This document shows positions 6,894 through 7,795 of a stretch of 7,795 nucleotides of DNA, one piece after another (the first letter of the stretch is position 1; each line of letters starts with the position of its first letter). The DNA is from Klebsiella pneumoniae. GTDB lineage: Bacteria; Pseudomonadota; Gammaproteobacteria; Pseudomonadales; Pseudohongiellaceae. The notes under the pieces are model-generated. The model did no database searches. It was not told the DNA's origin and saw only the letters and a program-made list of their open reading frames with translations. The position numbers and the translations under genes were made by a program. The stretch is taken from assembly GCA_945869725.1 (NCBI GenBank), contig CAMBPO010000087.1, positions 1 through 7,795 on the forward strand, given 5' to 3'.

Positions 6894-7795
6894 TTATGTT
6901 TTGGGATCCGGTTTTGGCAGACTGTTAAGCATTTTGTCAAAATCCGAGCTGAACAAACGATCCTGCACAATCCTGTATTTTTCAAATTCTGTCAGCGCAA
7001 ATGCCTTGGCGACCTCTGCGGTGACCTTGCCTGAGGTATCCAGAATATCCTGCTCATTAAATTGCAAAAACGCGTCAAGTTTTGTCGCCCAATCTTCCAT
7101 GGTCATTGGCATTTTTCGCAAGGCCATGCTTTCCCGTCAGGTTCTTTTTCCCAACTGGTCAGCCCCATGTGTTCTTTGTCAGCATCGGCCCTCGCCATCA
7201 CCAACTCCGCAGCCGTGCTGCCGTGAATGGCGTAGTGCAGTTTGTTTTGGACTTTGGCAAAAAACTGCTGGGTCAGTTCAGCATCTTTTCTGTAATCCAT
7301 GCTGGTTGCATAAATATCGGCAATCTTCTGGTAAAACCTGCGTTCGCTTAGGCGAATCTCGCGAATTTCTTCCAGCAGGCGTTCAAAATAATCCTCGCCC
7401 AGGAAACTGCCATTTTCCAATCGCTTCCGGTCCAGCACAAAACCCTTGATGGCAAACTCGCGCAGGATGCCGGTCGCCCATTGGCGGAACTGGGTGGCGC
7501 GGGTGGAATTGACGCGGTAGCCTACTGAGATGATGGCGTCGAGGTTGTAGAACTGGGTGTTGTATTGCTTGCCGTCGGCGGCAGTTATCCGGAATTTCCG
7601 GATAACTGAATCCTCTTCCAGTTCGTTGTTTTTAAATATGTTTTGCAGGTGCTCGCTGACGGTTCTGACGTCGACACCAAACAACTCCGCCATCAGCTTC
7701 TGAGTCAACCAGACGGTTTCATCCTCCACCCGTACCTCAATGCTGCCTTCACCAGCCTGAGCCGTGAAGATCAAGAACTCAGCAGTGCTGTTGCG
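6894..7795 (-). pseudogene. rhuM: RhuM-family gene, broken by internal deletion and frameshift, 5' end outside window
   Basis: Both ends of a RhuM-family protein are recognisable, but in different frames. The family is named after a Salmonella pathogenicity-island gene; its molecular function is unsettled, and it often occurs in accessory DNA. The upstream part is open to the right window edge and reads AEFLIFTAQAGEG, then VRVEDETVWLTQKLMAELFG, SVIRKFRITAADGK, NLDAIISVGYRVNSTRATQF and HMGLTSWEKEPDGK. It then runs out of frame to a stop at 7103-7105. The C-terminal part resumes near 7125 as ALRKMPMTMEDWATKLDAFL and continues through EFEKYRIVQDRLFSSDFDK to the TAA at 6894-6896. In relatives I recall, about 35-40 residues separate these two parts (a stretch like SDVxxAKNYLxxEE... 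YLDYAENQ), so that piece appears deleted. A TTG at 7774 is not the likely start, because conserved sequence continues upstream of it. A functional shortened protein is possible but unlikely. Confidence 0.83.
7582..7608. repeat. Perfect 27-base inverted repeat within the RhuM remnant
   Basis: CAGTTATCCGGAA (7582-7594) and TTCCGGATAACTG (7596-7608) are exact reverse complements around a single T at 7595. The symmetry stops at the next base on each side. On the coding strand it spans the codons for SVIRKFRIT, a conserved piece of the protein, so part of the pattern may reflect coding constraint. Thirteen matched pairs without a mismatch is far more than expected by chance in a window this size. 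Confidence 0.8.

Noticed and set aside
7346..7359. Short inverted repeat TTCGC-TTAG-GCGAA in the RhuM remnant
   Set aside because: Five-base arms are expected by chance in this length of sequence, and it falls in ordinary coding DNA.
6772..7449. A 225-codon open frame on the + strand opposite the RhuM remnant
   Set aside because: Its translation is rich in cysteine and proline with no domain pattern, and the opposite strand carries clear RhuM homology in two frames; it is a shadow.

Overview
The window looks like a chromosomal stretch from a Gram-negative proteobacterium, most probably a gammaproteobacterium. The reasons are a large outer-membrane beta-barrel protein, a periplasmic DUF2147 protein, a KpsS-type capsule/Kdo transferase relative, a YhhN-type lysoplasmalogenase, Shine-Dalgarno-led starts and roughly balanced base composition. 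The species cannot be named from the sequence alone.

Left edge (1-641, + strand): a type II toxin-antitoxin pair. It consists of a 5'-truncated FitA-like ribbon-helix-helix antitoxin and a complete PIN-domain (VapC/FitB-type) toxin, overlapping by four bases. Next (724-2915, - strand) is a two-gene surface-glycan unit: a KpsS-like transferase followed, with a four-base stop/start overlap, by a GT-A fold glycosyltransferase of the family 2 type. A 182-base divergent spacer with operator-like repeats separates it from a rightward pair (3098-4261, + strand) coding for a lysoplasmalogenase (eight membrane segments) and a secreted DUF2147 protein.

The rightward pair converges on a long leftward gene (4311-6713, - strand). 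It encodes an exported protein with an N-terminal CBM9-like domain and a DUF5916 outer-membrane barrel, and has its own candidate sigma70-type promoter. A hairpin lies between the two converging stop codons. The right edge (6894-7795, - strand) is a RhuM-family gene broken by an internal deletion and frameshift and cut by the window end. It carries a perfect 27-base inverted repeat.

The middle genes share an envelope theme (glycan transfer, lysophospholipid turnover, a periplasmic protein, an outer-membrane barrel), but only the two glycan genes show real coupling. The flanks (toxin-antitoxin pair, decayed RhuM gene) are typical accessory DNA. No RNA genes, CRISPR arrays, transposases or integrases were seen. 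No gene-free stretch exceeds 300 bases; the longest are the spacers at about 2916-3097 and 6714-6893. I found no clear evidence of a wholly new system. The best leads are the isolated KpsS-like/GT pair, the operator-like repeats beside it, and the palindrome in the RhuM remnant.
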